NCBI RefSeq assembly: GCF_964340395.1
Contig: NC_135568.1
Coordinates: 19,298,710 to 19,362,709, forward strand
Length of the DNA: 64,000 nt
From: Glandiceps talaboti
Taxonomy: Eukaryota; Hemichordata; Enteropneusta; Spengelidae
Direction of reading: 5' to 3'
Each line of letters starts with the position of its first letter. Within the stretch, counting starts at the first letter, position 1. Shown here piece after piece: positions 11,552-24,399 of the stretch. The notes beneath the pieces were generated by a model. It was not told the DNA's origin, ran no database searches, and worked only from the letters and a program-made list of their open reading frames with translations. The position numbers and the translations under genes are program-made.

Positions 11552-12992
11552 GGGGCGACATCGAAATCAAAAGCATCGTAATTACGCGTCGTAACGAGTA
11601 AAGACGAGTAGCTACTAGTAGTTACGATGTACTACGGTGAATATTCATAAGTCTCAACGCATATTCATGTACTTTAGGTTGTAGACAATAAAAAGTAAAC
11701 ACCTATTGTTCGTTATTCATAAGCCCAAACTACGACCATTTACGCGTAGTCTTCATCGTGAAAAAAAAAACGAAACAAAAAGATTTTCTTTCCTGTGCAA
11801 ATCAGTTTCACGCTTACTTTTTTCAATGTTATTCATTAGATGCCTTCTATGGCATTCATACAGTCGGCTAGTCAACTAAGTGTTTCAGATATATTCAGAT
11901 GTTTACCTAATATGTCTTGCCTAAAAATACCTTGAAGAAGAATTTTTATTCGAAACGTCGGATTTTACATCTATTTATTCGGACTGCCTCACAACTTCCT
12001 TATGCACTTCTCGGCTAGTCAACAAACATGTCGACCATTTTCGTCTGGCTGGTGAACGGTGCATTGATCATGTTAGATTCGAGTCGCAGGATTCGTCAGT
12101 TGAATTCGAACATTGTCCATAAAAACAAATTATAAACTAAAGCTTGTCTCGCATTAATATATCGTTTGATTTGATTGATTTAGAATTCACCTAAAAAACG
12201 TCATTTATATAACGAAATTTCGGGCTAGGAATAACTGAATACGTTCATCACTTGCGTCTCTATGTTTATCTACCGACATCATGCATCACGCCACGTGTTG
12301 CCGAACATTGCGATTTCTCAACTCAACCCCATCATTTAGGAATGTTACTGTACTGAGAAACACAAAAAATTAGTTGTTGTTTTAGAATATATAAAACAAA
12401 TCCCGTTATTTGATGATATAAAAGTCAAAACTGCACTTCCGCAACCCGGAAATTCAACAGTATTTCTTGGCCCTACCATGGCCGTCAAGCATGAGCTTGT
12501 AAGTTGTACTGTTAGTTTGTTGACGTGCAAAAACCAAAAAGAAAGTCTAACTGCTTTGAAAGTCACACAATTGTACAATAATCTTCCTCAAAGATTTACT
12601 GTTAACCCAGGACTGTTACAATATTACGTCCATGCGTCCATCACAATAAATTTCGAATACATACCGTCATGTTCGTGAAAAAATTTACTGAATATTGAAA
12701 CTTTGATTTCGTGCGTATCTTATAGTTTTTTTTTTATGAATATCGCCCATGAACTTGCACTCATAAAAACATGTACAGTACTAGTTTCATCAGCACATTA
12801 CTGACTGGAGTACGTGGTTTTCTTTGACGATCAAAAATTATGACAAACTACGATCAACTACGATAGAAGACGATGTCATCATTGGAAACACGGAAGGTGA
12901 GAATCACTATTGTGTGTTGGCGATAAAAAATTATGCGTATCTACGCTCGTTATGACGCGTAATTACGATGTGTTTGATTTCGATGTCATCCC
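11552..12992. mobile_element. Harbinger-like MITE with 47-bp TIRs and TTA duplication
   Basis: The left end 11552-11598 starts GGGGCGACATCGAAATC, and the inverse of 12946-12992 starts GGGATGACATCGAAATC. The two arms agree at about 42 of 47 positions including CATCGTAATTACGCGTC. TTA flanks both sides (11549-11551, 12993-12995). A 3-bp TWA duplication with GG-starting TIRs fits PIF/Harbinger. The interior has no transposase but shares about 600 bp with 54780-55350. Confidence 0.75.
12040..12650 (+). other. Gene-5'-like segment shared with 54780-55350
   Basis: Both copies share phrases such as 'gatttctcaactcaac', 'atttaggaatgttactgtac' and 'cacttccgcaacccggaaat' (paired ETS-like CCGGAA sites). 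They continue into an ATG-led segment ending MAVKHEL with a GTAAGT donor in this copy. It resembles a promoter plus first exon carried by a transposon; no protein family recognised. Confidence 0.4.
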
Positions 12993-13009
12993 TTACCTAC
13001 CCATCCCTG

Positions 13010-13391
13010 TTGTTATCTTTGTAATGTGCATCGTCATTTCACTGTTGCTAAGGGTGTGGTCAACATTAACTGCAGAATATCACCTCTAGCAACATTCCCA
13101 CCAAGTTAGACTTATTTGCATATCGCTGTTAAGATCATCACATGATGAATACAGCTTCATCTACACATCCCCAGATGCATCCCATTAACTTTCAGCCCAA
13201 ACTGCGCAGTAGCTTTGGAACTATCACTGATGGGATCATCTTGTCATGGACAAATTATTGTGAACACCTAAACACCTTTAAGAAAGTTCCCAGCAAATTT
13301 CAGACCTATACCTGTCTAGCAGTTTATGAGTTTAAGTTTTTTAACCCAAATCACACATCACTCGTAAGATCATTTTGATTTTTTAAGTTGT

Positions 13392-13440
<49 letters not shown>
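13010..13440 (+). repeat. Family A body with CA run
   Basis: Diverged copy of the body ('cccagatgcatcccattaac', 'tgatgggatcatc', 'tcgtaagatcattttgattt') ending in a CA microsatellite (13393-13437). The conserved 3' terminus is missing. Confidence 0.7.
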
Positions 13441-13442
<2 letters not shown>

Positions 13443-13449
13443 TAGACAC

Positions 13450-14170
13450 AGACACACGCACGGTCAGACACTGCATCATGCCATAAGTACGACTGATCCT
13501 GAGTGTTTAGTTGAGCTAAAACCTGTACAAATCTCTTCAGAAAAGCACAGAACTCAGTCACCCAACTTATAACAGTGATGGAAAACATGATCATATTACA
13601 CAAATCCTAATTAATGGTCTTCCCTTCAATATCTTGCTGTTTCATTGTTTGAGGAGTACTAGTGTATATGCCCTTCAGCTATAAAATTTCATGCTGCCAA
13701 TTGGAGAGACAAATCACCAAAATCACTGTGTAATCAAGTTTATAGGTTAAATTTGTCTCGACATTATCAAGATAAATATCAATGAATATGTCACTACTTA
13801 TTTCCATATGTTATTGTCATTTGTACAATACTAAAGAGCCAGAAATGATTTTTGAAGCTATTAGACTACCATGTATTCTTGATTTTCTTATATATAATTT
13901 AGTCTGTCAAATTGTTATTGTATTTATTGTAAAAGTTGTTATCACAAATGTATGTGATTGTCAAGTATGCATTTCTGATACTTGAATGTGTTTGTATGTT
14001 CAAAGTCAGGTTACATTCATTCATTTCAAACATCCATCCCATTGCAGATCAAAGTAAATGTGAACTAAATTGTTATGATATAATATTATAAAATAATATT
14101 TTTTTTCCTGAACATGTTTGCCACTGAATTTTATGAGTATTAAATTACATGAAGAATTGAAATACCAAGA
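13450..14170. other. No recognisable feature
   Basis: AT-rich sequence with short ORFs only. I see nothing supportable here. Confidence 0.5.
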
Positions 14171-14176
14171 TATGTC

Positions 14177-14235
<59 letters not shown>
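14177..14235. repeat. ATCT tetranucleotide microsatellite
   Basis: About 14 ATCT units. Confidence 0.97.
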
Positions 14236-14774
14236 AATAATGTGTGTGTATTTGAGGAGAACATTTATTTACAACTGTGTAGTTTTCTTTGAAATTATTG
14301 CAAGATACATTTGTTGTACATGTAGTTCATTTCTTGTTATATTAAGTATATGTTTAATCTCTGCCAGGAGATTGCTGAAATATTCTATGATTGAAGGCAT
14401 GCCTATGTGTTTCATTTTGCAATCATTTTCTCATTTCAATTATATCAGTTCAGGTGTTGAGTGTGTTGAGATCTTAGTGCTTTGGATAATTTGCAATTGT
14501 TACATTAGCCAGAGTCAACAGTCCAAACAACAATTGGAATTTCAAGGTAAAGAATATTATGGGATAATAGGACCAGGAACATGTTGATGTTGACAAACCA
14601 TATAGCTACACAAAGAATCTACTCAAAACTAATGATGATCTGTGTATGGATAATTGTCATACATGTATTAGACTTGCTAACACACTATACCAGGAGGTCA
14701 TTGCTAGATTGAAGGGTCTATAAGCTATAACACATTTCATACACTTTGAAGGAGTTATTACATGTATGTTGTCA

Positions 14775-15430
14775 CAAAATAGCGCCAATGGTATTGTAGC
14801 ACAACTGTACATTAAAAAAAAATACATGATCATCAATGCTTGGTATAGGTGTTCATTTGCTGAATGATTATCCAGTTGCCTATCCAGCCCTGTTGTTATC
14901 TTTGCAATATATGCAATCATTTGGCTGTTTCTATGGGTGTGGACATGTTGCTAGACATATTTGCACACATTTTTAAATGTTCATTCACTTGGCATGGTCT
15001 TGTTGCTAGGTATATTTGCATACATTTTTTGAATGTTTACTCACTTGTCTATTAATCCCTGTTATCTTTGCACTATGCATAATCATTTGGCTGTTGCTAT
15101 GGGTGTGATCTTGTTCCTTGGCAAATGTACATACATTTTTTTGAATATTTATTCACTTGAACATTAATCCCTGTTATCTTTGCAATATATGCAATAATTT
15201 GGCTGTTTCTAAGGGTGTGGTCTTGTTGCTAGGCATATTTCCATACACTTTTTCCAAACTTTGTCTACTTGTTTAAGAATCCCTGTAGTTATCTTTGTGA
15301 AACACACAATCTTTTGCCTGCTGCTATGGGCATACTCATGGTTGCTAGGGATATTTGCATACATTTTTGAATGTTTACTCACCAACCAGATGATGTTATT
15401 TAAGCAAAATATTCTGGAATTGGTTGTTGG
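14775..15430 (+). repeat. Family A, left end plus tandem 115-bp units
   Basis: Starts near 'gtattgtagcacaactgtac' and then repeats a unit of roughly 110-120 bp ('ctgttatctttgcaatatatgc... ggctgttgctatgggtgtgg... tgcatacattttttgaatg') about five times. Continues beyond the TTAA-flanked insertion at 16403. Confidence 0.8.
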
Positions 15431-15434
15431 TTAA

Positions 15435-16398
15435 GGTACACGGGGAAGAATCGCCTTGACTATTTACGACGTAATCCGACACAGCACGAAGTGTTTTGGA
15501 CTTTGAACTTATTTGCATATGTCAAATTGTCCATGCTCACGTCCCACCACGGCCAGTCAAAGAGGAGGAACATTATAGTCCAATATTCATGCTCCTTTAC
15601 CAAAATATACTCAAGAATTGTCATTCCTGACAAAAAAAATTCTTAAATACTGCACTAATGTTTCAAAATACCCGCGATGTCACAACCAATGCACTATCGG
15701 GCGATCCGTTATGCAGAGACCTACTTCCGCATTCCACTCCATTATCATGGCGCCACCCGTAACATCTCATGAATATTTATTAAAAACGTCATCTTCGGCT
15801 TCGTTCGGCAAGATTTTTTTACGTTCGGACTAATCCTTTGACCCAACTTTGCGTGTTAGCGGGAAGTACCCGGATGATAACGTAGTTCTATGGTAATTCT
15901 TCAGACTCTGACCTATCGATGTTTGGCACTCGCTTTTCAATCGGATCACTCGTTACAGATTTACGTGATTTCGCCTGGGACTTGAAAATGACATCGTTTG
16001 GACTCAAAAATGCACCATTTTCATAGTTTTTACTAAGAATTAATTGGAAATTAACCTAGTTTCTATAAAACATCGATAGAGTATGTTGTTTTGAATGTGT
16101 CTAGGTCATAGTTCAGGGTGTACGGCAAATACATTTACAGGAAACGCTCGCCGAAATTTTCACCGATTTTTTCCCAAAATCTTGACCAAATTTGACGTTT
16201 TTGTAAAGAAAATCGCTTCTACCAAGCAATTATTTTTTCATACATCGATTCACTAGGTATTTTTAAGTCTGTATTCGAAGTTTCATGAAAATTAAACAGC
16301 AAATTTCCATATGAGTGGCATGTGAACTCAACAATGTATGTTAGTAATTGTTACAGATCTAAGGGCCTGCAATCGGCAGCGGTTCTTCCCCGTCTACC
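15435..16398. mobile_element. TTAA-flanked non-autonomous element (piggyBac-like)
   Basis: TTAA at 15431-15434 and 16399-16402 flanks ends GGTACACGGGGAAGAATCGCC and (inverse) GGTAGACGGGGAAGAACCGC. Family A continues on both sides with a single TTAA at the rejoined site. The 964-bp interior has no recognisable transposase. Confidence 0.75.
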
Positions 16399-16402
16399 TT
16401 AA

Positions 16403-16801
16403 GGTGTGGTCATGTTCGCTAGGGCCAACTGCGTCAAAAATTTTAAAACCAAATCTGCAGAATAACACCTCTGGAAACATGGTACCAAATTTCTGTTTCA
16501 TTTTTGACCAAAATTCCCATTTTCACACCTACTTTGCATATCACTGATGAGATCATTGTACACTTAATAATTCATCATCTATCCCCCCCCCCCCCCTCCA
16601 TGCATCCCCATCAAATTTCATCCCAATCTGCTAAGTAGTTTTGGAATTAAAGTTTTTTTGACCAAAAATCACATTTTTTGACACAAATCACACATCGGTG
16701 GTAAGATCATTTTGATTTCAACATTTTCCCAACTAGACACCCAAGGTAATATACCAACCAAACATCATGGCAATTTTTTCTGCAGTGTTTTACTTTGAGT
16801 T

Positions 16802-16847
<46 letters not shown>

Positions 16848-16872
16848 TATCAGTTCAGGTGTGCTAAAAAGG
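16403..16872 (+). repeat. Family A continuation with CA run and terminus
   Basis: Right part of the copy starting at 14775: 'ggtgtggtcatgttcgctagg', body phrases, CA run (16806-16844), and 'cagttcaggtgtgctaaaaa'. The short conserved segment between the CA run and 'cttatcag' is missing. Confidence 0.75.
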
Positions 16873-17134
16873 AATAATTGTTTAAAAAGCTAATTGTTGT
16901 TTCTGTTCTATAACAGATGAGACGAGACAACAGATTTTAAAACCAGCATGATTGCTAGATTTGAAAGGCAATGATTATTCTCTGGTCTAGTTCTGAATTA
17001 GCAATTCTGGCCACTTGAATCAAAGTTTTAGCTGTTCATAATTCTCTGTATACTTGGTATGCAAGTAATTTACAGTCATGAGTCATCTGTGCTTAGAATA
17101 AGTCAAAGTTTTTATCTAAATAGTTTCATTGCAG

Positions 17135-17236
<102 letters not shown>

Positions 17237-17366
17237 GGGTACGTTCCAACTCTATTACCTCTGGTATAATCATATATGTAATGACTACGGTACTCATTTT
17301 GTACATGTTCACATGCATTTCCAAAGAATACAGTCAAATAGGGTTACTTTGACAGATAAACATATC

Positions 17367-19329
17367 TAGCTGTTCATGACAATATGAAATACTATTTGTA
17401 CAGTAACTTTATTTTAGCTGTTCATGACAATATGAAATACTATTTGTACAGTAACTTTATTTTAGCTGTTTATGACAATATGAAATACTATTTGTACAGT
17501 AACTTTATTTTAGCTGTTTATGACAATATGAAATACTATTTATACAGTAACTTTATTTTAGCTGTTTATGACAATATGAAATACTATTTATACAGTAACT
17601 TTATTTTAGCTGTTTATGAGATTATGAAATACTATTTATACAGTAACTTTATTTTAGCTGTTTATGACAATATGAAATACTATTTGTACAGTAACTTTAT
17701 TTTAGCTGTTTATGACAATATGAAATACTATTTATACAGTAACTTTATTTTAGCTGTTTATGACAATATGAAATACTATTTATACAGTAACTTTATTTTA
17801 GCTGTTTATGGCATGGAATACTATTTGTACAGTAACTTTATTTTAGCTGTTTATGACAATATGAAAAACTATTTATACAGTAACTTTATTTTAGCTGTTC
17901 ATGACAATATGAAATACTATTTATACAGTAACTTTATTTTAGCTGTTTATGACATGGAATACTATTTATACAGTAACTTTATTTTAGCTGTTTATGACAA
18001 TATGAAATACTATTTATACAGTAACTTTATTTTAGCTGTTCATGACAATATGAAATACTATTTATACAGTAACTTTATTTTAGCTGTTTATGACATGGAA
18101 TACTATTTATACAGTAACTTTATTTTAGCTGTTTATGACAATATGAAATACTATTTATACAGTAACTTTATTTTAGCTGTTCATGACAATATGAAATACT
18201 ATTTGTACAGTAACTTTATTTTAGCTGTTTATGACAATATGAAATACTATTTATACAGTAACTTTATTTTAGCTGTTTATGACAATATGAAATACTATTT
18301 GTACAGTAACTTTATTTTAGCTGTTTATGACAATATGAAATACTATTTATACAGTAACTTTATTTTAGCTGTTTATGACAATATGAAATACTATTTATAC
18401 AGTAACTTTATTTTAGCTGTTTATGACAATATGAAATACTATTTGTACAGTAACTTTATTTTAGCTGTTTATGACAATATGAAATACTATTTATACAGTA
18501 ACTTTATTTTAGCTGTTTATGACAATATGAAATACTATTTATACAGTAACTTTATTTTAGCTGTTTATGACAATATGAAATACTATTTATACAGTAACTT
18601 TATTTTAGCTGTTTATGACAATATGAAATACTATTTATACAGTAACTTTATTTTAGCTGTTTATGACATTATGAAATACTATTTGTACAGTAACTTTATT
18701 TTAGCTGTTTATGATATTATGAAATACTATTTATACAGTAACTTTATTTTAGCTGTTTATGACATTATGAAATACTATTTGTACAGTAACTTTATTTTAG
18801 CTGTTTATGACAATATGAAATACTATTTATACAGTAACTTTATTTTAGCTGTTTATGACAATATGAAATACTATTTATACAGTAACTTTATTTTAGCTGT
18901 TTATGACAATATGAAATACTATTTATACAGTAACTTTATTTTAGCTGTTTATGACAATATGAAATACTATTTATACAGTAACTTTATTTTAGCTGTTTAT
19001 GACAATATGAAATACTATTTATACAGTAACTTTATTTTAGCTGTTTATGACAATATGAAATACTATTTATACAGTAACTTTATTTTAGCTGTTTATGACA
19101 TTATGAAATACTATTTGTACAGTAACTTTATTTTAGCTGTTTATGACAATATGAAATACTTTTTATACAGTAACTTTATTTTAGCTGTTTATGACAATAT
19201 GAAATACTATTTATACAGTAACTTTATTTTAGCTGTTTATGACATTATGAAATACTATTTATACAGTAACTTTATTTTAGCTGTTTATGACAACATGAAA
19301 TACTATTTATACATTAACTTTATTTTAGT
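17367..19329 (+). repeat. 48-bp minisatellite, about 41 units, open in one frame
   Basis: The unit is 48 bp, e.g. 'caatatgaaatactatttat' + 'acagtaactttattttagct' + 'gtttatga'. Some units are 45 bp (one codon shorter), never out of frame. Read from 17384 it gives 666 codons of NMKYYLYSNFILAVYD repeats ending shortly after the array. The other five frames hit stops in every unit. Variation is limited to a few sites (GTA/ATA of Leu-Tyr context, TTC/TTT, AAT/ATT). Most likely non-coding, but the frame conservation is noted under findings. Confidence 0.95.
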
Positions 19330-19384
19330 ATCAAAATCTGTTTATTCTTCTGACTTGTATAGCAATAACATTTCAAACAATTGA

Positions 19385-20430
19385 AGACATAGTCCCAAAG
19401 ATATTAAGTCCCCAACTTGTGTGTTTATGGCAAAGTTATTCAGTTAATTAACTTGGGTACAAATTTTAATGTTAATGAGATTTCCCTTCAAATCTGAGAT
19501 GCCTGCATTCCACTCACTGACCATTGGAGAGCCTGATATGTTTTGTTTTGTTTTCGCTTTAGAAATATTATCAGTCGTTACAGCATTTTAGATTATCAAC
19601 TGTCATTTTTATGTAGTTAAGTATATTGTTTTGTAAAATTTGAACATGAATAGAATATTGTTTTCGTGACTTTCACATAATCTGTTCCATGTGTGCTACC
19701 TCAACTTTTGGTAAATTCACCTCTGTATGATTTACACAATCATGGTCACTATATTTAAAAATTTGGATTTCTTGAACTTTCACTTCATATATTTCTTGTT
19801 TTTGTTAGATTTTTGTTGTTTCAAGGCATAATTCCATGACAAATGGCAGATTGAAATCACTATAGTTCACACTTGCAATAATCGTTTAGACTACATACCG
19901 GTACATGCCAATCAGGGCAAAAATGACATCAAAGTTCATATAATTACTATATTTATCTATAGTTTGAGCAAAAATATAATATTGTCACTATCCACACTCT
20001 TTTGGTAGTTTTGGTATAATTTTTTGCTCTTTCTCTTTTTCAGGATTTGATACTGTAAGAGGCTGTGATCCCATTGTTATGACTTGCTCAGAACACAAAA
20101 AAAAAACCCATAATAAACCCATTCTCCACACAAAAACAAAAAAATAGATCAGTGAGTCTACATTGCCTGTCAGTAGTCATATGAAACAAATTACAATCAA
20201 TAAAAATTAAACTGAAGAGTCTTATATTTTACAACCCTTATGGATGCTATCAGGTACTGTACCAATATATTCACAGCAATAGAACCCACACGTGTATGCA
20301 CACTGTGTACATCCAAGTCTAAGTAATTTCCTAACTACACATCAAATTTGAATCTGTACGATTTATGGTTCAAATAAGGTCAAGATGCCACTTTTGGTAC
20401 AGATAATGAATAGAAGTCATCACAGTTACC
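19385..20430. other. No recognisable gene
   Basis: AT-rich DNA with short A-tracts (20100-20140). Nothing supportable. Confidence 0.5.
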
Positions 20431-21045
20431 TATCCATCCAGCCCTGTTGTTACATTTGCAATATACACAATCATTTAACTGTTGGTATGGGAGTGGTCAT
20501 GTTGCTAGACATATTTGCATACATTTTTTGAATGTTCATTCATCTGCCTATGAATCTCTGATAATATCTTTGCAATACATGTGATCATTTGACTGTTGCT
20601 ATAGGCGTGCTCTTGCTGTTTAATAGTCCCATTTACATACATGTTTTGAATGTTTATTTATTTATGTATTTAACCATAATCTGCATATCACTCATGGCAT
20701 CATCATGTGATTAATATTCACTGATCTGTACATTCCAAGAAACATCCCTGTGAAATTACAGACAAATCAGCAAAGTCCTTTCGGAATTAAAGATTTTTGA
20801 CCAAATAGTTCATATTTGTATACCTAATTTGCATATCACTATTAGGAGCATCATATAATGAAATTCTTTTTACTATAAACCCCTCGAAGAAAGTTCCCAC
20901 CCAATTTCAGACTGATCTGCCCCCAGTAGGTTTACATTTTAATTTTTTCTAACCAAAAAAAACCCACATTTTTTTACCCAAATCATACACCTGTGAGGCA
21001 ATCATTTTCCTTTGAACAATTTCCAAACTAGACACCACACGCTAT
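20430..21045 (+). repeat. Family A copy
   Basis: Two tandem units ('catttaactgttggtatggg... tttgcatacattttttgaatg') then the body ('taatttgcatatcactattagg', 'acccaatttcagactgatctgc'). Lacks microsatellite and terminus. Confidence 0.75.
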
Positions 21046-23450
21046 ATAAACTGTTGTAAGTTCACAACAGAACGAGTCAAGGTTCTCATCATGACTTTTC
21101 CAATCTTGCATTAATTTGCGACTTTTGTTGTTGATTTGTGTTTGTGGAATTATGCCACAAACGTGGACTTGCTACATTATGTTAAGTACCCCAAATTTGT
21201 AGTGGAATTATGAAAACTTAAACCTGAAGTTCATCAAACATTATCAGAAGTTACTTCATTCAAAGCGTTTTGTGTAATATTGCAATTGGATATTTCATTG
21301 TTGACTGTTTTGACAATTAGCTCAAAGACAAATTGCAACATTTATTGTAATAATATGATTCTAAAAATATAAGCTGTAGGTGTGCATACTGACAGGAACA
21401 GTCTAGAGTCAAATGATTATAATTAATATTAAGTTTTGAATTTATGAAATTATTTTAAGATCAAATAGATTACTTTATTATATTCATCTTTATAGGTGGT
21501 AGACTTGGTACATAATGCTGTAGGTCATCATAGCTGATAGATGATGATACTTTTCTTACAATGGAGAAGAAGTCACAATGGAAAATTGTTGACCCCATAA
21601 CTTATAAGGCGCAACTTACCATTGTTGAATTTTACCATTATTCTATTTTCTGTAAATCATTCATTTATTGTACTTGTGTCTTCAGAACTTGTTGGCATTT
21701 TTAAAGTGATATTTCATAAATTGTTGATGTGTAATGAAACTCATATTTGTCATTTACATGTATGTTACTGATTGCACATATAAATCTGAACCGATGACTT
21801 TCAGAAAAACAGGTTTAGCTCTTCAACATATTTAGCTCTTTTAATGGCAGTATCCTATACCCTTAGTGATGGTGATTGTAAGCCACACCACTACACATAT
21901 TCTTTGAGTATCGATTGTATGGAGCACTTATTGTCCCCAAAAAACACAAATTCATGGACAGCAAGAGGTAGTTACTAGACAGTCACAATGTATACATACA
22001 TTATAGACATGAGGCACACACGATGTGTTTCCCTTCATCATTGTAAAGAAACCACACTTCCCAGTAAATTGTGAATGTTATACTCAATTGGTGGCAAATA
22101 AAATGTAGTATATTATTGCCAGTCAAAGTATTATAAATTAATTTCCTGTGAACTGTTTTTCCAATACATGTTTTTTGATGCAGGATTACACAATAAGGAT
22201 TTTTGAAAGCCTCAGATGCAAAATAGTCCAGGATGAAGTTTTGGTAATGTAACTTCAGTTTGAGCACTGTTGACGTAAGAAGAGATTTGTTTTGGCCATA
22301 AACGGGGAAATAACTGATATGCATATAATATCATACACGTTGTCAAATTGTCTGAGTATATATGAATTGGTTTAATTCTAAGACAGGTCGGGCTGGGAAC
22401 ACAATTTTGTCAGCAGAGTGGTTGTCTAATGATATATTCACTGCATACTTGAACACCAGGTGTTCTGTAACCTGGTACATCCACCTATAAACCATGGTCT
22501 ATTTCTCAAAGTTTTATCCACTTGCCTACTCAACCCTGTCATTTTGACTGAATAGAGTCATCATGTTCACAAATTTAACTCTCCATGCTATGTCAAAAGA
22601 CCAGAAGTTTTTTTAAATCATGTTTTATCAACCAAAAAATGTTGCACTCCATTGCCATGATTAACAAAGTACCACCAAAGCTTTTAAAAAAGGGTGGAAA
22701 AATGTGAATTATGATGTTTTTCGCGTATTTGTAGTGTTTTGAAAGAACTAAACAACACCTCAAATGTATTTGGCATTCTGACATTGTAAGACCCTCTAGT
22801 AAATGTTTAGATTATCAATATGGCACACTCGAGATTATATAGTGTAGAAAACCATTCACACATGAGATGTGTCAAACCTCTACCAGAATGGGATGATATA
22901 TAACTAGGCTAGGTAGTCGAAAAACAATAGATACTAACTACACTGTGTCGATTTCATCAGTGATGATTGCATGCCACAATGCTACGCTGAACACTCAAAG
23001 AAATTGATATCAACAGACATTGTTAACAAACAAATTTACCACCACACAGAAACTTGAATCGATTGGTATATCACTACTGCACAGTAGTACACACATCTTC
23101 GGCACAACTCGTTGGAGAACATATCGTGTGATTGTAAGTTGGCGACTGCTGTCGCAACAAGTCTAGGCCAATTGTTTTTGGCAAATACAGTTAGATTTCG
23201 TAAATAGGACAAGATTAGATACATCATCAAACAGCTTTAGCCATTCATATTTTCAGAGGGTATGGATAGCAAATCATTGAAAATCTATTTTGAACATGAG
23301 AAATCATGTACTTGTTAGTACAGTGAGGTCAATGGAAGTACCATACTTAGATTGACTCTCGTAGTTTTGACTTGCAATTGTGAAGTTAGTTTGTAGCCAA
23401 TTTACCAAATACCATAAAAAAACGACAAATATGTCCTCAAAAAACCGACT
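21045..23450. other. No recognisable gene; left flank of the spectrin exons
   Basis: I searched for spectrin or EF-hand coding pieces continuing the gene on the minus strand and saw none. Only short frames without family resemblance occur, such as 22001-22324. Confidence 0.45.
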
Positions 23451-23676
23451 AATGTGTCTCGCAAGGTCATGATCATACAAAATTGTATAGATTTGACTTA
23501 TGCGAATATTCTATGAATGATATGAAATATTAAAATGATTACAGATCATAAACTTTTGTCTAATGAGCGTCTCTATGTAACATAATACTATGCTACAAAA
23601 AAAAGTAAAGTGAAGTATTTCAGAATGTTACATAGATAAACTTACACATCTCTGAACCTATAGAACACATCCTAAC

Positions 23677-23872
23677 CTGGATATGAGCAGCCACACTCTG
23701 TACTTCTTGACTTCTTTCAACTTGTATGGCGGTAGTCATTTCATTAATTTCTGTCAGTCTGGTCTTGTTGGCTGCCAAGAGATCACCAGCTTCACGTCTC
23801 AGCATGTGTTGAGTCCATGAATCTTCCAGACAACGTTTTCTTTTATTGGCTATCTCCAGCAAATGTGTGTAT
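23677..23872 (-). CDS. SPTAN1: LLE-delta exon copy 2 (last recognisable spectrin exon)
   Basis: This is a duplicate of the 25.5-kb exon, 65 residues, with Trp for Leu in LEDSWTQHML. It carries the same 37-codon internal deletion, so deletion preceded duplication. After the donor the intron soon fuses to the last bases and donor of a loop exon (about 23625-23655). I see no further spectrin exon to the left. If the donor were not used, the frame would end after 21 more codons. Confidence 0.85.
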
Positions 23873-24247
23873 CTAAACAGAAATTAAACACATTTTAGCA
23901 CTTTACTTTAGCCAATTTGATAACGTTACAGGTGTGTCGAATGGATAGTACAATGTATATAGTGCTTCATCACAAACTTGTCAAAAAATCTTTTTTGAGG
24001 TCAGTAAACTTACTTAGGTTTGCCTGCAACATTCTATACATCATTGTCAAGCTGGGAAGTAGGTCAAATGTCCCAGAATTCCATAGCTGTTTTACCAGGG
24101 TTCCCTATCAAACTATAGTCAATGTTACAAAGGTTCAAAAATCTTTGCTAAAATGCTGCATCTAAAATGTAAATTTCATGACTTTCTTCCATCAACATTG
24201 TGCAACTTCTCTGTAAGAAACCCATGGTGATAATTATAGTAACTTAC

Positions 24248-24399
24248 TGATCTTCGATCTGTCTCTGTCTCTGTCTCTGTCTGTTGGCAATACTATTGAC
24301 TTCATCAGCCAAGTTACCCTGGGATGAGGACTGCACTGAATCTATCTTCTCAGTTGCTGGTACAAAACCTTGATCATTTACTTCAACGTTCCACTGGTC
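24248..24399 (-). CDS. SPTAN1: SH3b exon copy 2
   Basis: This is a tandem duplicate of the 26.1-kb SH3b exon with the same length, phases and splice sites. It has NRQRQRQRQIED in place of NIQRQRQRQIED. Its phase-2 end (CA) completes a Gln codon with the next exon. Confidence 0.85.

Noticed and set aside
14240-14587. 115-codon plus-strand ORF
   Set aside because: No recognisable motif, no codon or splice support, flanked by an ATCT microsatellite. Treated as chance.
17384-19384. 666-codon ORF as a protein-coding gene
   Set aside because: It is entirely a 48-bp minisatellite; a repeat length divisible by three with a stop-free unit gives such an ORF for free. Kept as a repeat, with a finding for testing.
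22001-22324. 107-codon minus-strand ORF downstream of the spectrin exons
   Set aside because: No spectrin, EF-hand or other resemblance. I could not support it as the 3' end of the gene.
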